Below, one piece after another: positions 42,986-54,600 of a stretch of DNA of 64,000 bases (positions within the stretch are counted from its first letter, which is position 1; the number at the start of each line of letters is the position of its first letter). The DNA is taken from assembly GCA_031548025.1 (NCBI GenBank), contig JAVBRM010000019.1:1-64000 (forward strand), written 5' to 3'. The stretch is from UBA5239 sp031548025 (lineage in GTDB: Bacteria; Verrucomicrobiota; Lentisphaeria; Victivallales; Victivallaceae). The position numbers and the translations under genes were made by a program. The notes under the pieces were generated by a model. It did no database searches, was not told the origin of the DNA, and worked only from the letters and a program-made list of their open reading frames with translations.

Positions 42986-45528
42986 CGATTCATGTTCCTT
43001 TCCATCTGCTGATGCCAGAAATCTTTGTATACGCCGGGGCGCGACAGCAATTCTTTATGCGGCGCAAAGTCGGCCAGTTCTCCCTTGTTCAGGACGATCG
43101 TCTTGTCCGCACCGCTGACGATGGACAACCGGTGCGAAATAATCAGCACCGTCCGGCTGCGGGCGATCAACGGCAGGTTTTCCTGGATTACGTTTTCGCT
43201 CTCGGGGTCCAGCGCGCTGGTGGCCTCGTCGAAAATCAGAATCCGCGGGTTTGTCAACAGCGCCCGCGCAATCGCCAGCCGCTGCTTCTGTCCCCCGGAG
43301 AGGTTCGAAGCATTCTCCTCCAACACCGTGTCATAACCCTTCGACAGGTTCTGGATGAATTCATCCGCCCCCGCCAGCCGGGTCACCGCGATAATCTCAT
43401 CCAGCGTGGCATTGCGCTTGGTCAACGAAAGATTCTCGCGTACCGTACCGCTGAAAAAATAATTTTCCTGCAGCACCACCCCGATACTGTTCCGCAAATG
43501 CACCTTGTCAATCTCGCGGATATCGATCCCGTCCACCTTGATCAACCCCGACTGTACCGGGTAAAGCGCTTGAAGCAACTTCGTCAGCGTGGTTTTTCCC
43601 GATCCCGAGCGCCCCACAATCCCGATGATCGAACCGGGCGTCAGGTCAAACGACAAATCCCGGATCACCAGCGGACCATCCTGCGTATATTGAAAATTGA
43701 CATGCTCAAAAGTAATCTGTCCCTTGAACGGATTGCGAACACCGCCGCCGCCATGTTCCGGACGCGTATTCATCACCGCCCCCAGCATCTCCACCGAAAT
43801 CGCAATCTGCTGATATTCGTGAATCAGCGATACCATCTTGACCAGCGGCCCCGTTACCCGTCCGGAAATCATCTGAAACGCAATCAGCGCCCCTACCGAC
43901 ATTTTTCCGTCAAACACCGCCAGCGCCCCGAGCCAGATGACAAACACGTTCATCAGCATTTCCAGCAACTGGCTCAGCGTTTTAGCCGTAATCGAAATCT
44001 TGCCCACCCGGAAATACGCATTCACCGCGAACGCCGTCGAATCCGCCCACGCCTCCTTCTGCACCGGCTCCAACGACAGCGATTTGACCGTACGCATCCC
44101 GTGAATCGACTCTACCAGCATGCTCTGACGCTTCCCTTCCGCCTGATAAAGCTCCTGCAGCCGGCGTTGGAACGGCTTGATCAACACCGCGATCACCGCC
44201 GCCATCGCCAGCGAAAACGCCAGCACCACGCCCGTCAACCGCACACTGTAAAGCATCAGAAACGGGATAAAGACAAACAGCGAAGTCAGTTCCAATACTG
44301 TAAAAAACAGGCTTCCGGAAAGGAATCCGCGGATCTTCTCGGTCTGCTGCAAATGCTTCAGCAGCACTCCCGACGGCACCCGGTCGAAAAAGTCGATCGG
44401 CAGGCACATCAGCTTGTCAAATACCTTCGTCGCCGTCGAAATATCGATCTTGTTCGTACCGAACAGCAGCAGATACCCCCGCAGATACTCCATCACCGCG
44501 TTGAATCCCAAAATCGCGCAGATCGCCACCACCAATACGTTCAGGGTATTGTAACTCTGGCTCACCAATACTTTGTCCACCACGATCTGGAAAAACAGCG
44601 GCATTACCAACGCCACCATATTGATCATCAGCACCGCAAAGGCGATGTGCGAAAACACATGTTTCAGCTTCACAAATTCCGGCACAAACCACAGCAGCCC
44701 GAACGGACGCTCCTCGTCAAACAGCTTGTAAGTCCGCTTGATCATGAAACCGTGCCCCGAGGCATTCGCCCGGTACTCTTTTTCGTCCCACAGATGGAAA
44801 CGCTCGCCCGGAGGCGGCGGCGGCGCATCCGGATCGATCACTGCGATCTGGCCGCCCTTCTCCGTGTCCCGGTAACCGCAAACGATGACATGCTTACCGT
44901 TTTTCTTGACCGCGATTACCGGATATGCCTTGCCCATACCGTGAAAAACCTTCCACGGCATCCGCGTCCACGCCATTTTCAGGCGGCTTTCCGACGCGAT
45001 CCGGATCATTTGCCGCGGTGCCAACTCATCCTCGGCCACAGCATAATCATGCATTACCCGCCGGCAGTTCAGCGGTACCCGGTGATGGTTCGCCACGCTG
45101 ACCAGTGCAAACACCGATGAGTGCCGCCGATTGTCAAAATCCTGGAGATTGTGAAAAATCACCGCCGGGCCCTCGGCAATCTGCCTTAACTGCTCCACCG
45201 GCAACACCACGGTCTGCGGACCGTCCTTGCCGCGCGGATTGTAAAGCCCGACTTTGTCGCCGCTCAGCTGGCTGGCATTCACCACACAAATATAATGTTT
45301 GTTCCGAAGCAGAACCAGAGCCGGACCACCGTAATCTTTCAAATCTTCCAGATTGCGGCATTCCGGCTGATAATCCATGCCCTGACCGATTTTCAACAGC
45401 GCGTTGATGGAATCCCGGTCATACAATGCGAGCATTTCATCCGTAACCACCCCGTCCCAATCGGGCGCCAGGCGCAGTTTTTTCAAAAGCTCTTTCAGGC
45501 AATCCAGCCCGCTTCTTTCCATACTCAT
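42982..45528 (-). CDS. Type I secretion ABC transporter with two degenerate C39-like domains
   Basis: Exporter ATPase of a type I secretion system. The 848 residues begin with what look like two C39-like domains in tandem (about 10-128 and 135-255). Both keep the histidine position (RNKHYICVV and KNGKHVIVCGY), but neither has the catalytic cysteine, so they are non-cleaving substrate-binding domains as in HlyB. A Pro-rich linker (DPDAPPPPPGE) follows. The membrane domain (about 295-570) and the ABC domain come next: Walker A VGRSGSGKTTL, Q-loop VLQENYFFSG, signature NLSGGQKQRLAIARALL, Walker B ILIFDEATSAL, H-loop IISHRLS. It is followed by hlyD with a 4-base overlap. Confidence 0.94.
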   Translation of the reverse strand: MSMERSGLDCLKELLKKLRLAPDWDGVVTDEMLALYDRDSINALLKIGQGMDYQPECRNLEDLKDYGGPALVLLRNKHYICVVNASQLSGDKVGLYNPRGKDGPQTVVLPVEQLRQIAEGPAVIFHNLQDFDNRRHSSVFALVSVANHHRVPLNCRRVMHDYAVAEDELAPRQMIRIASESRLKMAWTRMPWKVFHGMGKAYPVIAVKKNGKHVIVCGYRDTEKGGQIAVIDPDAPPPPPGERFHLWDEKEYRANASGHGFMIKRTYKLFDEERPFGLLWFVPEFVKLKHVFSHIAFAVLMINMVALVMPLFFQIVVDKVLVSQSYNTLNVLVVAICAILGFNAVMEYLRGYLLLFGTNKIDISTATKVFDKLMCLPIDFFDRVPSGVLLKHLQQTEKIRGFLSGSLFFTVLELTSLFVFIPFLMLYSVRLTGVVLAFSLAMAAVIAVLIKPFQRRLQELYQAEGKRQSMLVESIHGMRTVKSLSLEPVQKEAWADSTAFAVNAYFRVGKISITAKTLSQLLEMLMNVFVIWLGALAVFDGKMSVGALIAFQMISGRVTGPLVKMVSLIHEYQQIAISVEMLGAVMNTRPEHGGGGVRNPFKGQITFEHVNFQYTQDGPLVIRDLSFDLTPGSIIGIVGRSGSGKTTLTKLLQALYPVQSGLIKVDGIDIREIDKVHLRNSIGVVLQENYFFSGTVRENLSLTKRNATLDEIIAVTRLAGADEFIQNLSKGYDTVLEENASNLSGGQKQRLAIARALLTNPRILIFDEATSALDPESENVIQENLPLIARSRTVLIISHRLSIVSGADKTIVLNKGELADFAPHKELLSRPGVYKDFWHQQMERNMNR

Positions 45529-45566
45529 AATACGTCTTTCATATTGTATAATTTTTAAACGCCGAA

Positions 45567-45628
45567 ACGGAATTTCCGCACTTGCAGAAATTCCGTCCGA
45601 CCCTCACCCTTCCCGAAAACACCGGGAA
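45567..45628 (-). terminator. Two hairpins between the 4,867-residue gene and the ABC transporter
   Basis: ACGGAATTTC/GAAATTCCGT (45567-45576 with 45587-45596) is a perfect 10-bp inverted repeat. TTCCCG/CGGGAA (45610-45615 with 45623-45628) is a second, smaller one. They fill the 120-base gap after the giant gene. No strong T-run follows, so partial termination or mRNA 3'-end protection is as likely as a full terminator. It would allow far more substrate than transporter to be made. Confidence 0.5.
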
Positions 45629-45648
45629 AGATTCTGATTCTCAAACAA

Positions 45649-48600
45649 TTACGCCAGAGCTCCACCGCTCTTCTTCGAACGGAACTCTTCCGAGCTCATC
45701 GTTTCGAAACTGCCGGCTCCGGTCGTATCGACCACAGCCTGACCAAGCGTCAGAGTTTCGGCCTTGAACGCGTCAAGCGCGGCACCGGCGCTTTCCGCCG
45801 AATTGCCCCAGCTGACGACCAGTGAACCGTCGTTGCCGGTAGCCAACTTCGCCCAGACGTCGTCTCCGGTTTCAACGGTGTCTTTGCCGAAGACCTGGAC
45901 GGCCGCGCCGCCGAGGATCGCATCGACATCGTCGAGCTTGAAGCTCTCCAGTCCGGTATCTCCACTGACCAGTCCGACCGCACCGGTGCTGCCCGCCAGA
46001 CCCTTGCCGGAAGTTCCGGCGAAGTCGGCAAAGCTGCTGACCTTGAACGTTTCAACGTTACTGACCGAGCCGTCGAGGATAGCTCCGACTTCCATATCGA
46101 TCAAGTCATCGCCCGCGCCGAGGTCCACATTACCCTTCACCGAGGAGACGCCGGAGAGCAGAAGCGCTCCGTTTCCATCATCACCAGTGATGCCGCCCGT
46201 GTTAACACTGCCATTGATGTAGAGGCTGTCGCTTCCGACTGTAACTTTTCCGGTTACCGTCAGAGTCACTCTATCGGCAATATTAAGCATATTGGCGCTC
46301 AAACCTCCACCGATCGTGACCGCCGCATTGCTTTCTACCACATCAAAACCCAGAACGCTGCCGGAAATCACACCGCCGTTGATGACGATAGTCCCGCTGT
46401 AAGTACCCCCAATATCGCCATAAATATCGTTCCTGATATAACCGCTGTTGATAATAAGAGTACTGCCTTCGGCATAGATTTTGCCGCCGACATAGAGGTC
46501 CGCGTTGGCTCCGCCGACCGCGCCGAGCGTGATTTCGCTCGCGCCGTTACCCTGAATCGCAATACCGGACGCGTTCACCACAGCGCCGGAGAGCAACTCG
46601 ACCGAGATGCCTTCGCTGCCGCTCATGGTGGTCATGATCAGGGAACTGGCGGTATAAGTGGTGGCTGTCGCGCCGGCGCTCTTGCCGATGATGGTCATTG
46701 ACACGGGTACTTCGACGGCTCCGATGCTCTTCCGAAGGTAGACCTGGACATCACTTTCATTAATCGTCGCGAATTCCGCGGCGGTTTCTGTGAAGTAGGT
46801 GGTTTCCGTATGAGTTCCGGTGGCATCCTTATAACCGGCCACTTTGAACATCGTTCCGGCGGAAACAGACATCACATTAAAGAAGTTGCCGCTGCCCAGA
46901 TCAATGTCGGTAAGCGTAACCACGGATCCGCTGTTGGAACCATCGGGACTGATGCTGTAGACCGCATTAATATTTTTGTTCGCCCCCGTGATAATGATTT
47001 TGCAATCATCAAGATTGACCGGGCCGACACCTGGTTGACGCGTCCAGATAACCGCCCAGTACTTGCCGCTGGCCGGGGAAACATTACTCGAATTGTTCAG
47101 TGTGAACGTGGTACCGGAGACATCCACCGCCGCACCGTTGGTACGAATCATATAGACATCGCCACCTAACATACCGTCGATAATGCTCGAGAACTTGTAG
47201 CTGATATCGCAATCGATAAAGGCAAAACTGCTTCCTCCCTGGATGTTGATCTTGATCTGGGACATGCTGCAGTCGTTGAATGTAACGCCGTTATCTTTGG
47301 CTCCACTGTACAGGTTCATAAGCGAGGTGCCTGTGGCCTTAAAGGTACAGCCGTTGAACTCTACGTTGAAAACAGCGCTTCCAAGCGAAATATCGAGGAC
47401 ATAATCAGATCCGGTAAAGGCGGTGAAATTACAGTTCTCTACCGCGATATTCCCACCTTTCTTGATTTGCAGAGGCGAAACGTCGGAACTCGGAGTAAAA
47501 TCAAGGTTTTTCAGCGAAAGCCCGGCATCCCAGGCGCCGGTGGTGGTATCGCCAACCGTCCAGCCACCCCTCAGCGTCACCAAATTCTTTCCATTCGCAT
47601 CGGTAGCTCCGATGATGGAGAGTTCTTTGGGGCCAGTCTTGCTCCTATCAATGGCAACCGCTTCCGTATAGGTTCCGGCGACAACATTGATCGTCGCACC
47701 ATTGCCGGCGCTGTTGATAGCCTCCGAGATCGTATTGAATGCGTTGATTCCATAGACTTTGCCGTCGCCGAGATCTTCGCCGAACGTTTTGTTCTTCCAA
47801 GTCTGGTCGACATATACCTGGCTGACATCCACACTCGTGATATAAAGGTCGTTGTCGTGAGTGAAGAAGTTGTAATCCGATTCGGCAAGAGTGATCCGCG
47901 AATAGTCAATCCCGGCAACGGAACCGCTGATGATCTTGTAATACAGATCTTCTGCGCCGGCCGCATTGATCGTGAAACTGCCGCCATCCTTAACCGAAAG
48001 AGCAGAGTTGATCGTGATCGCGGTAGTGAAATCCGCAACGACGGACGCGCCGGCGTTGACCGTGAGGGTACCCGCTTCGAATACGCTGCCGGCGTCAACC
48101 GTAATTGTCGTGCCGGAGCCAAGAGTCAGATTGTTGGCTGAAATTTTACCGCCTTCCGAAACGTCGGCGTTGACCGTGGTCCAAGTGACAGCCGTAGCCT
48201 TGTCAATGGTCAGCGTATTGCCGTCGGCAACCGTCAGACTGCTGTTGGTAATGGCGCTGTTGACCGTAACGTCATTCTGAACGTTGATCATTGCGAAGTT
48301 CTTGATCTGGGCATCGGTCCCGGTCAAAAGGTTCAATGTCGAACCGTTCGTCACGCCGACGCCATCGATCAGAGTTGAAACAGTTCCGCCATTCAGCGTA
48401 ACGGTCGCATTGTTGACGATAGAGTTCACGTCAACGGTCGTTCCGGAAGAGTAACCCGCTCCGGCATAAACGTTGGTGACCGTACCGCCGGAGAGCATGA
48501 TGTTGGCGGTATTTGTGGTTTCGCCGCCGCCGACTTTGCCCGAACCGTAAAGAGTGGTAACTTTGCCGCCGTTGACCGTGACATTCGCGATATTCGCGAA

Positions 48601-51600
48601 ACCGCCGCCGTAGATCGTGCCGACGCTACCGCCGTTGACGACGACTTCTGCCGTGCCCACGCTTCCGGGATATGTTGCGTTTCCACCGAGAGAACCACCG
48701 CGAATGGAGGTGTTTACCGAAGTTGTATCGCCGCTGACTGTTATCAGGGTTTTGTTGACATGGCTATAGTTAGTCCCCCCCGTGATGGTGGTCGCCACTG
48801 TACCGCCCTTGAGTTCGATCGAGAGCGTTCCAGTCACATTCGTCGTGGAACCGCCTGTAACCGAGGTTCCGGTCACCGCGCCGGTGGTACTGTTGATGGC
48901 GCCGACGACGCCGTCGAGAACCAGCGTAACGTCGCCGTTGATGGTTCTCTGTTTGTCCGCACCGGCGGAACTGATGCCCGCCAGGGTAATCGCCTTGATC
49001 GTACCGCCGACCGCGTTCATTGTCAAGTTGCCGTTCAAAGCACCGTTTCCGCCGGCATTGTTCGCCCAGCCGTTCAAAGAGCCGGTGATGTTGGTATTGT
49101 TCAGATTAAGGGTAATGTCGCCCGTGCTTTCCGCCGCGTTGTAACCAGCATAAACCGTAACGACCGTGGTGCCGTTCAGCGTCATAGTCATGTCGCCGTT
49201 GAGCGAAGAATAAGAGGTCGTATCGCTGGAGTTACTGCGTCCGAAAATACCGAAAACCGCCGATGCCGTTCCTGTTCCGGTAACCGCGCCGATGGTAACA
49301 TCAATATCGCCGTTGACTGTGCTTCCCATCCCGGTTGCTGCGAAACTGGAGAAGGCCCGGTCCAGAGTGATATCCACCGCCTTGTTGCCGTCAGTTCCAT
49401 TCACGGTATCGCGAATACCGGTACCGAAGACGTTGCCGATGGTGGTTCCAGCCGCCCCAATCGTCCACTGGAGATTGGAAAGAGTCTGTCCTTCGTTACC
49501 GCCGAGGAATATGCCCTTCGGCATGGTATCGCCACTGGTAACAACCGCGGTGTTGCTGCTGGTACCGATCGTATATCCGGAGTTGCCGTTGAGGAATATG
49601 TTTCCGGCGGTGTTGACCGTCGCGGTACCGTTCGCTTCCATGGTGATGACAGTAGAGGCGCCGGTGCTGGTGATCGTTCCGTCCAGATCCGCTTTGCGGA
49701 CCGTGAGGTTGCCGGAAGTGAATTTGATCAGCTCATTCACAGTGGCATCCGCGCCAAGGATGAATGTGCCGGTCGTGAAACTGCCGGTGAATCCGGAGAG
49801 GTCGCCGCTGAGCGTTACCGTATTCGTCGCCGCGCCGGTCTTGATGATGTTGGTTCCGGTGATTTTGGTCGTCAAAGTAACATCGGCCGCCATGTTCAAG
49901 GTACCGCCGCCGAGGGCAATTTCCGCGGCTCCGGCAAATGTGGAGTTGGCGGAATTGATGCCAAGCGTATTGGTTCCAGTCACGGATACCGTTCCGGTGA
50001 TACCGGAATTGTTACCCGAGAAGTTGATCGCCGCGCCGACCGTCAGATCACCGGCTCCGGTGAAAGTACCGGCGTAGGTTCCGGCTCCAGTCATCTGCAG
50101 CAAGCCGCCGCCGATGGTATGATTGGCATTCACATGAGCGATTGTTGACTTGATCGTACCGGTCATTCCCGCAACCGTATTGAAGTTGAGGACAGGACTC
50201 AGCATGGAGGCCGCGGCGGTACTGTATGTGATCGTTGCGCCGGCCGCCGCATTGAGCGAGCCGGTGAACGAACTCATGGCGCCGCTGATCGTCGCGAGAC
50301 CGGAGTTGAGAATAATCTTCGAGCTGCCGTTTAGGGCGCCGCTGATATTCACAGTACCGGCGCCGTTATAGATATTCACAATGCCGCTGCCGCTGTTCGC
50401 TCCGGACCATGTAATCGTACCGGTGGAGTTGTTGTTGACCGTGATCGCACTTCCGCCGGTGTTGACGTTGCTGATCGTAAAGGTCGCAACCTTGTCGTTG
50501 ATGATATTCACGGTCGCGGCGCCGTTATTGGTTCCGCCCCAGGTGAACGCACCGGTCGACTCGTTGGTCAGATTGATCGTACCGCCGGCATTGTTGATGC
50601 CGGTGTAGGAGAAACCGCCAGTGGACTTGTTGGTCAGATTGATCGCAGCATTGTTGTTATTGGCGCCGCTATAGGCGAAAGCAGCGGTCGAATTGTTGGT
50701 CAGATTGATCGTACCGCCGCCGTTGTTGGCTCCCGTGTATGAGAACGCGCCGGAGTTGTTGATCATCGTCGTCGTGCCGTTGCCGCTGCGGGCGCCGGAA
50801 ACAGTGAAGGTGTTGGCTGTACTGTTGTTGATGAACGAGCCGGAAAAGGCGCTGATATCGCCGCTGACGGTCATAGCAACGTTCCCCGCGCCGGTTTTGA
50901 TGATCTGGCCGGAACCGGAAATCGGAGCGCCCAGGGTGAAGGCGAAGTTGTTGTTGTCTATCGTACCATTGACTTCCCACGCGGTAGTAATAGCCGCCGT
51001 ATAGTTAAGGCTGGCTTTCGAGGCTTTCACCGTCGTGTTTTCCGAGACGACCACTTTATCGATGCCGCCGGAGAAGGTGCCGCCAAACGTGAACGAGTCC
51101 TCCGAACCATTGCCGAAGACCAGCGAAGCTGTACCGCTAACGCTGCCTTTGTACAGTGTGCCGGTATAAACCGCACCGTTCAGGAGAGTCAGCGTGGAGT
51201 CACCGGTGACGGTTCCCACACCGCTGCTGCCCAGGTAGATATTGGAGACAGTCGCCGTACCGGTCAAACTGAGATTGCCGGTCGCAACGGATGTCGCGTT
51301 GCCACCCGCATACAGGGTAGTAATCGTGCCGGCCGCGACTTCAACCGCATTGCCGTTGGCATAGAGGGTCGTGATCGCGCCGCCGACAATGCCGACCGCG
51401 GCGTTGGCGGTGACGGTCGGAGCCGTACCGCTGGACTGGCTGATGTTGTATTTGCCATATGCGGCGTTCAGGGCCAGGGTCTTGGCGGTAGCCGTCTTGA
51501 TCGTAACCACGCCATCACCGGTAAAGGAGCCGTCGAGTACCGCGTTGTTCAGATAAGTGATCGTGAGGCCGTTGCCGGTGGCAATTTCCGCGTTATTGGT

Positions 51601-54600
51601 CCAGACTGCGGTACCGGTGAGGGTAATCGCGGTGACGCCGGAAACATTGCCGGTCCAGGTCTGATTCTTGCCGATCGAAACCGTCGTATCTGTGGATTTA
51701 ATCACATCGACAGTACCGTTGGCATTGACACCGGTAACCGCGGCGCTCAGGGTGCTGAAGGCGTTCGTACCCATCTTATAGAGCTTGCCGCCTTCCAGGA
51801 AGTAAGTACCCACAGCATAAGTCCAGTCGGAATTGACCGCGACCTCATTGCTGGTCGGTTCGGCGCCGTAAACAGCGTTCAGGATCAACATGCCGTCGCT
51901 GCCGGTCAGGCTGTAGAATCCATTGCCGCCATCACTGAGAATGGAGCCATTGACACTGATATTCTGGCCATTGATTGTGAAGGCCGCACCGCTCCAATTT
52001 GCGTTTCCAGCCAGGACATATTCGCCGCTTCCGGCATCTGCCGTAAGCTCGAGAGAAATATTCACGTTCTGCAACGCGACCGAGTCATTGGTGAAGCTCA
52101 ACATTGCCGCGCTTTCGGTACGGCCGTTGAGGTCCATATTGATTTCATAGGTAGTCGCGCCAAGCACTTCCAAACCGGTGGCGGTGCTGTTGCCGCTGAC
52201 GCTCAAAATCACCGTAGGCGCATTGAAGGTCACATTGCTGTAACGGCCCGAGTTCTTCGCGTCGATCGAATCGGTCGCGATGAATTCTCCGATCAGGGTA
52301 TCCAGGGAGGTATTTTCCTGGATCACGACATTCGCCGCCGTAATTCTGCTGACGTCAAGATGTCCATGGTTGATGATCGTCACGGTACCGCTTCCGGTAA
52401 TTTCACTGTTGGAGAGATCCACACTGCCCGTCTGAGTGACCTCGATCGTAACATTCATGGTACCCAGGTCAAGTGTGCCACCGGTAATCTCCGCGCTGCC
52501 GTTGAAAACCATAATGGCGTAGCCTTGCGCATCCACTATACCGCCAAGGGCGCCGGCTATCGCGCTCGCGCTCTGTTCGCCGCTGACGATAATCTTGTTC
52601 TCTTCCGGAACAGGAGTAATACCGCCCTTGATATAATCCAGGGTAAGCACTTTGTTGATGCTGTCATAGTTCAGCGTGTAGGTATTGCCGTTCAGCATGA
52701 CCGTGGATCCGATGGTTATCGGAGTATTGTCGCCGATGCTGAAAGTGAATCCGGAAACGTCATAACCGCTGACCAAGGTGTAAAGACCGGTCTTGTAATT
52801 GCCGGCGGCGACGGTGATCGTTTCGCTGAAATTCCAGTTGTCATTGGTTACCACATACATGGCGTCCGCATTGCCGATAGAAGTATTGCTCAATTCGAAA
52901 GTAACATTCGTATCGGAAGTATAGGTCTGCTTTCTGCCGAAGGTGACACTGCTGTCGCCGCTGAAGACGACCGTGTTGAAATCCTGCATCAAGCCGTTGA
53001 AAGCGCCGGTGAAACCGTCGAAGATGAAACTCTTGGACCCGGTAACCGAACCGCCGCCGAGAACTCCGCCGGAGACACGTCCGGTAAAAGTCAGGTTTTC
53101 ACCCTTGCCGCTGAAGGACACCGAAGTACTGCCCACGATGACGCTGCCGCCGGACAGAACCGCGCCGCCCGCGTAGATATCGCTGCGGAGATTGATCTTG
53201 CCGTTGCTTGCATCGATCACCACAGATGCGCTGTCCAGTGTGACCTTGCTGCCGGTGCCGGAAGCAAGACCGCCGCCCAGGATACGGCTGTTGATGGTCA
53301 TATCGGCGCCGCTGTTGTTGGAAATGCTGATCTGCGAGTTGCCGCCGCTGATTTGGCCCCCGCTCAGGGCATAAGAACCGCCGACCACATAGGCCCCGGT
53401 ATAGCTGCCGCCGTCAAGAGAAACCGCAGAATCGCCGTTTCTGTCATAGATACCGGAGGTGATCTTGTCACCACCGATGACATAACCGGTAATACGGTTG
53501 GAAAGCGAATCGCCGTTTTTGATAATCAGCTCGGTATTCCCCTGCGAAGCCGCGTTGTTCGCTCCGCCGTAGATATTGTTGTTCGCGCCCAGGTTGCTGA
53601 TCGTCAACGTAGTGGCGTCCGTCAGGATAGCGGCGCGGGCGAAGATTTCGCCGGTGAGCCGGGCGTCGTTGATATAACCGGCGGTGGCACGCAATTCCAT
53701 GTCGGTAACATTGTTCGTATTATCCATCAAAGCAACGGAGGCACTGTAGTTACCGTTCTTACGGATTTCGATAACGCTGGCCTTGTCGGGATCAACGTCA
53801 CGGGAAATGTAGGAAACCGCTTTGTCGAGCGACGGGGCCGCATTAAGGCCGACCACACGCTTTTCGCCATCATAGGGGTCGACGTCGCCGTATTCTTCGT
53901 ACGGAGCTTTGTCCCAATCGGGATTGACGAAGATCCGGCTGGTAACGGGAGCATTGATCGACTTGATAAGCAGTGTATCGGTCGTACCCTTGGAGAGCAC
54001 CACGCTGTAGAGCTTGTCGCCGATCTTGACCCAGCCGTCACTGATCCTGATTTCGTTGTAAACCGCGTTTCCGTCGTCATCCACTCCGACACAGAGATTG
54101 ATGGAGGCGATAGCATCCAACTTGTTGCTGGTCTTGGCGTTGCCGCCGGCGCTGATCAGCGCGTAACCGCCTTCGGACAACTGGTCGAGTCCGGCGCGGG
54201 CGTCCACAGTGATGGAGGTATTGGCAAAGTAGTCGAAATTGCCGGTAACCGTCAGGTCGGCCGTCGAATCCACGGTATTGCTGATGGTAAAGAAGAAGTC
54301 GCCGACGATCACATTGCCGGAAACAGTGATATTATTGGTGGAAACAAGCTCAACCTGGTCCACGCCGCTCACGGTAGCCGCGAAAGCATTGTTGCCGGTG
54401 CCGGAATATTCGGTCAGGTCGAGAACGGTTTTATTGTCCGTTCCACCCTTGGTGCCGGTAATGGTGGTGGCGGTGGCATTGGTCAGCTTCAGCGTGGTAT
54501 CCGCGCCATCGGCGCCGAATGTCACCACTCCGTAGGTACCGTAGGCATCCGTAGTTCCGGCCAAAGTGGCGGAACGGTCGCCGAGCACCACTCCCGTAGT

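Noticed and set aside
43012..45120. A 702-codon open frame on the plus strand
   Set aside because: Antisense to the ABC transporter, whose motifs are intact. The product is very rich in Arg, His and Gln with no domain.
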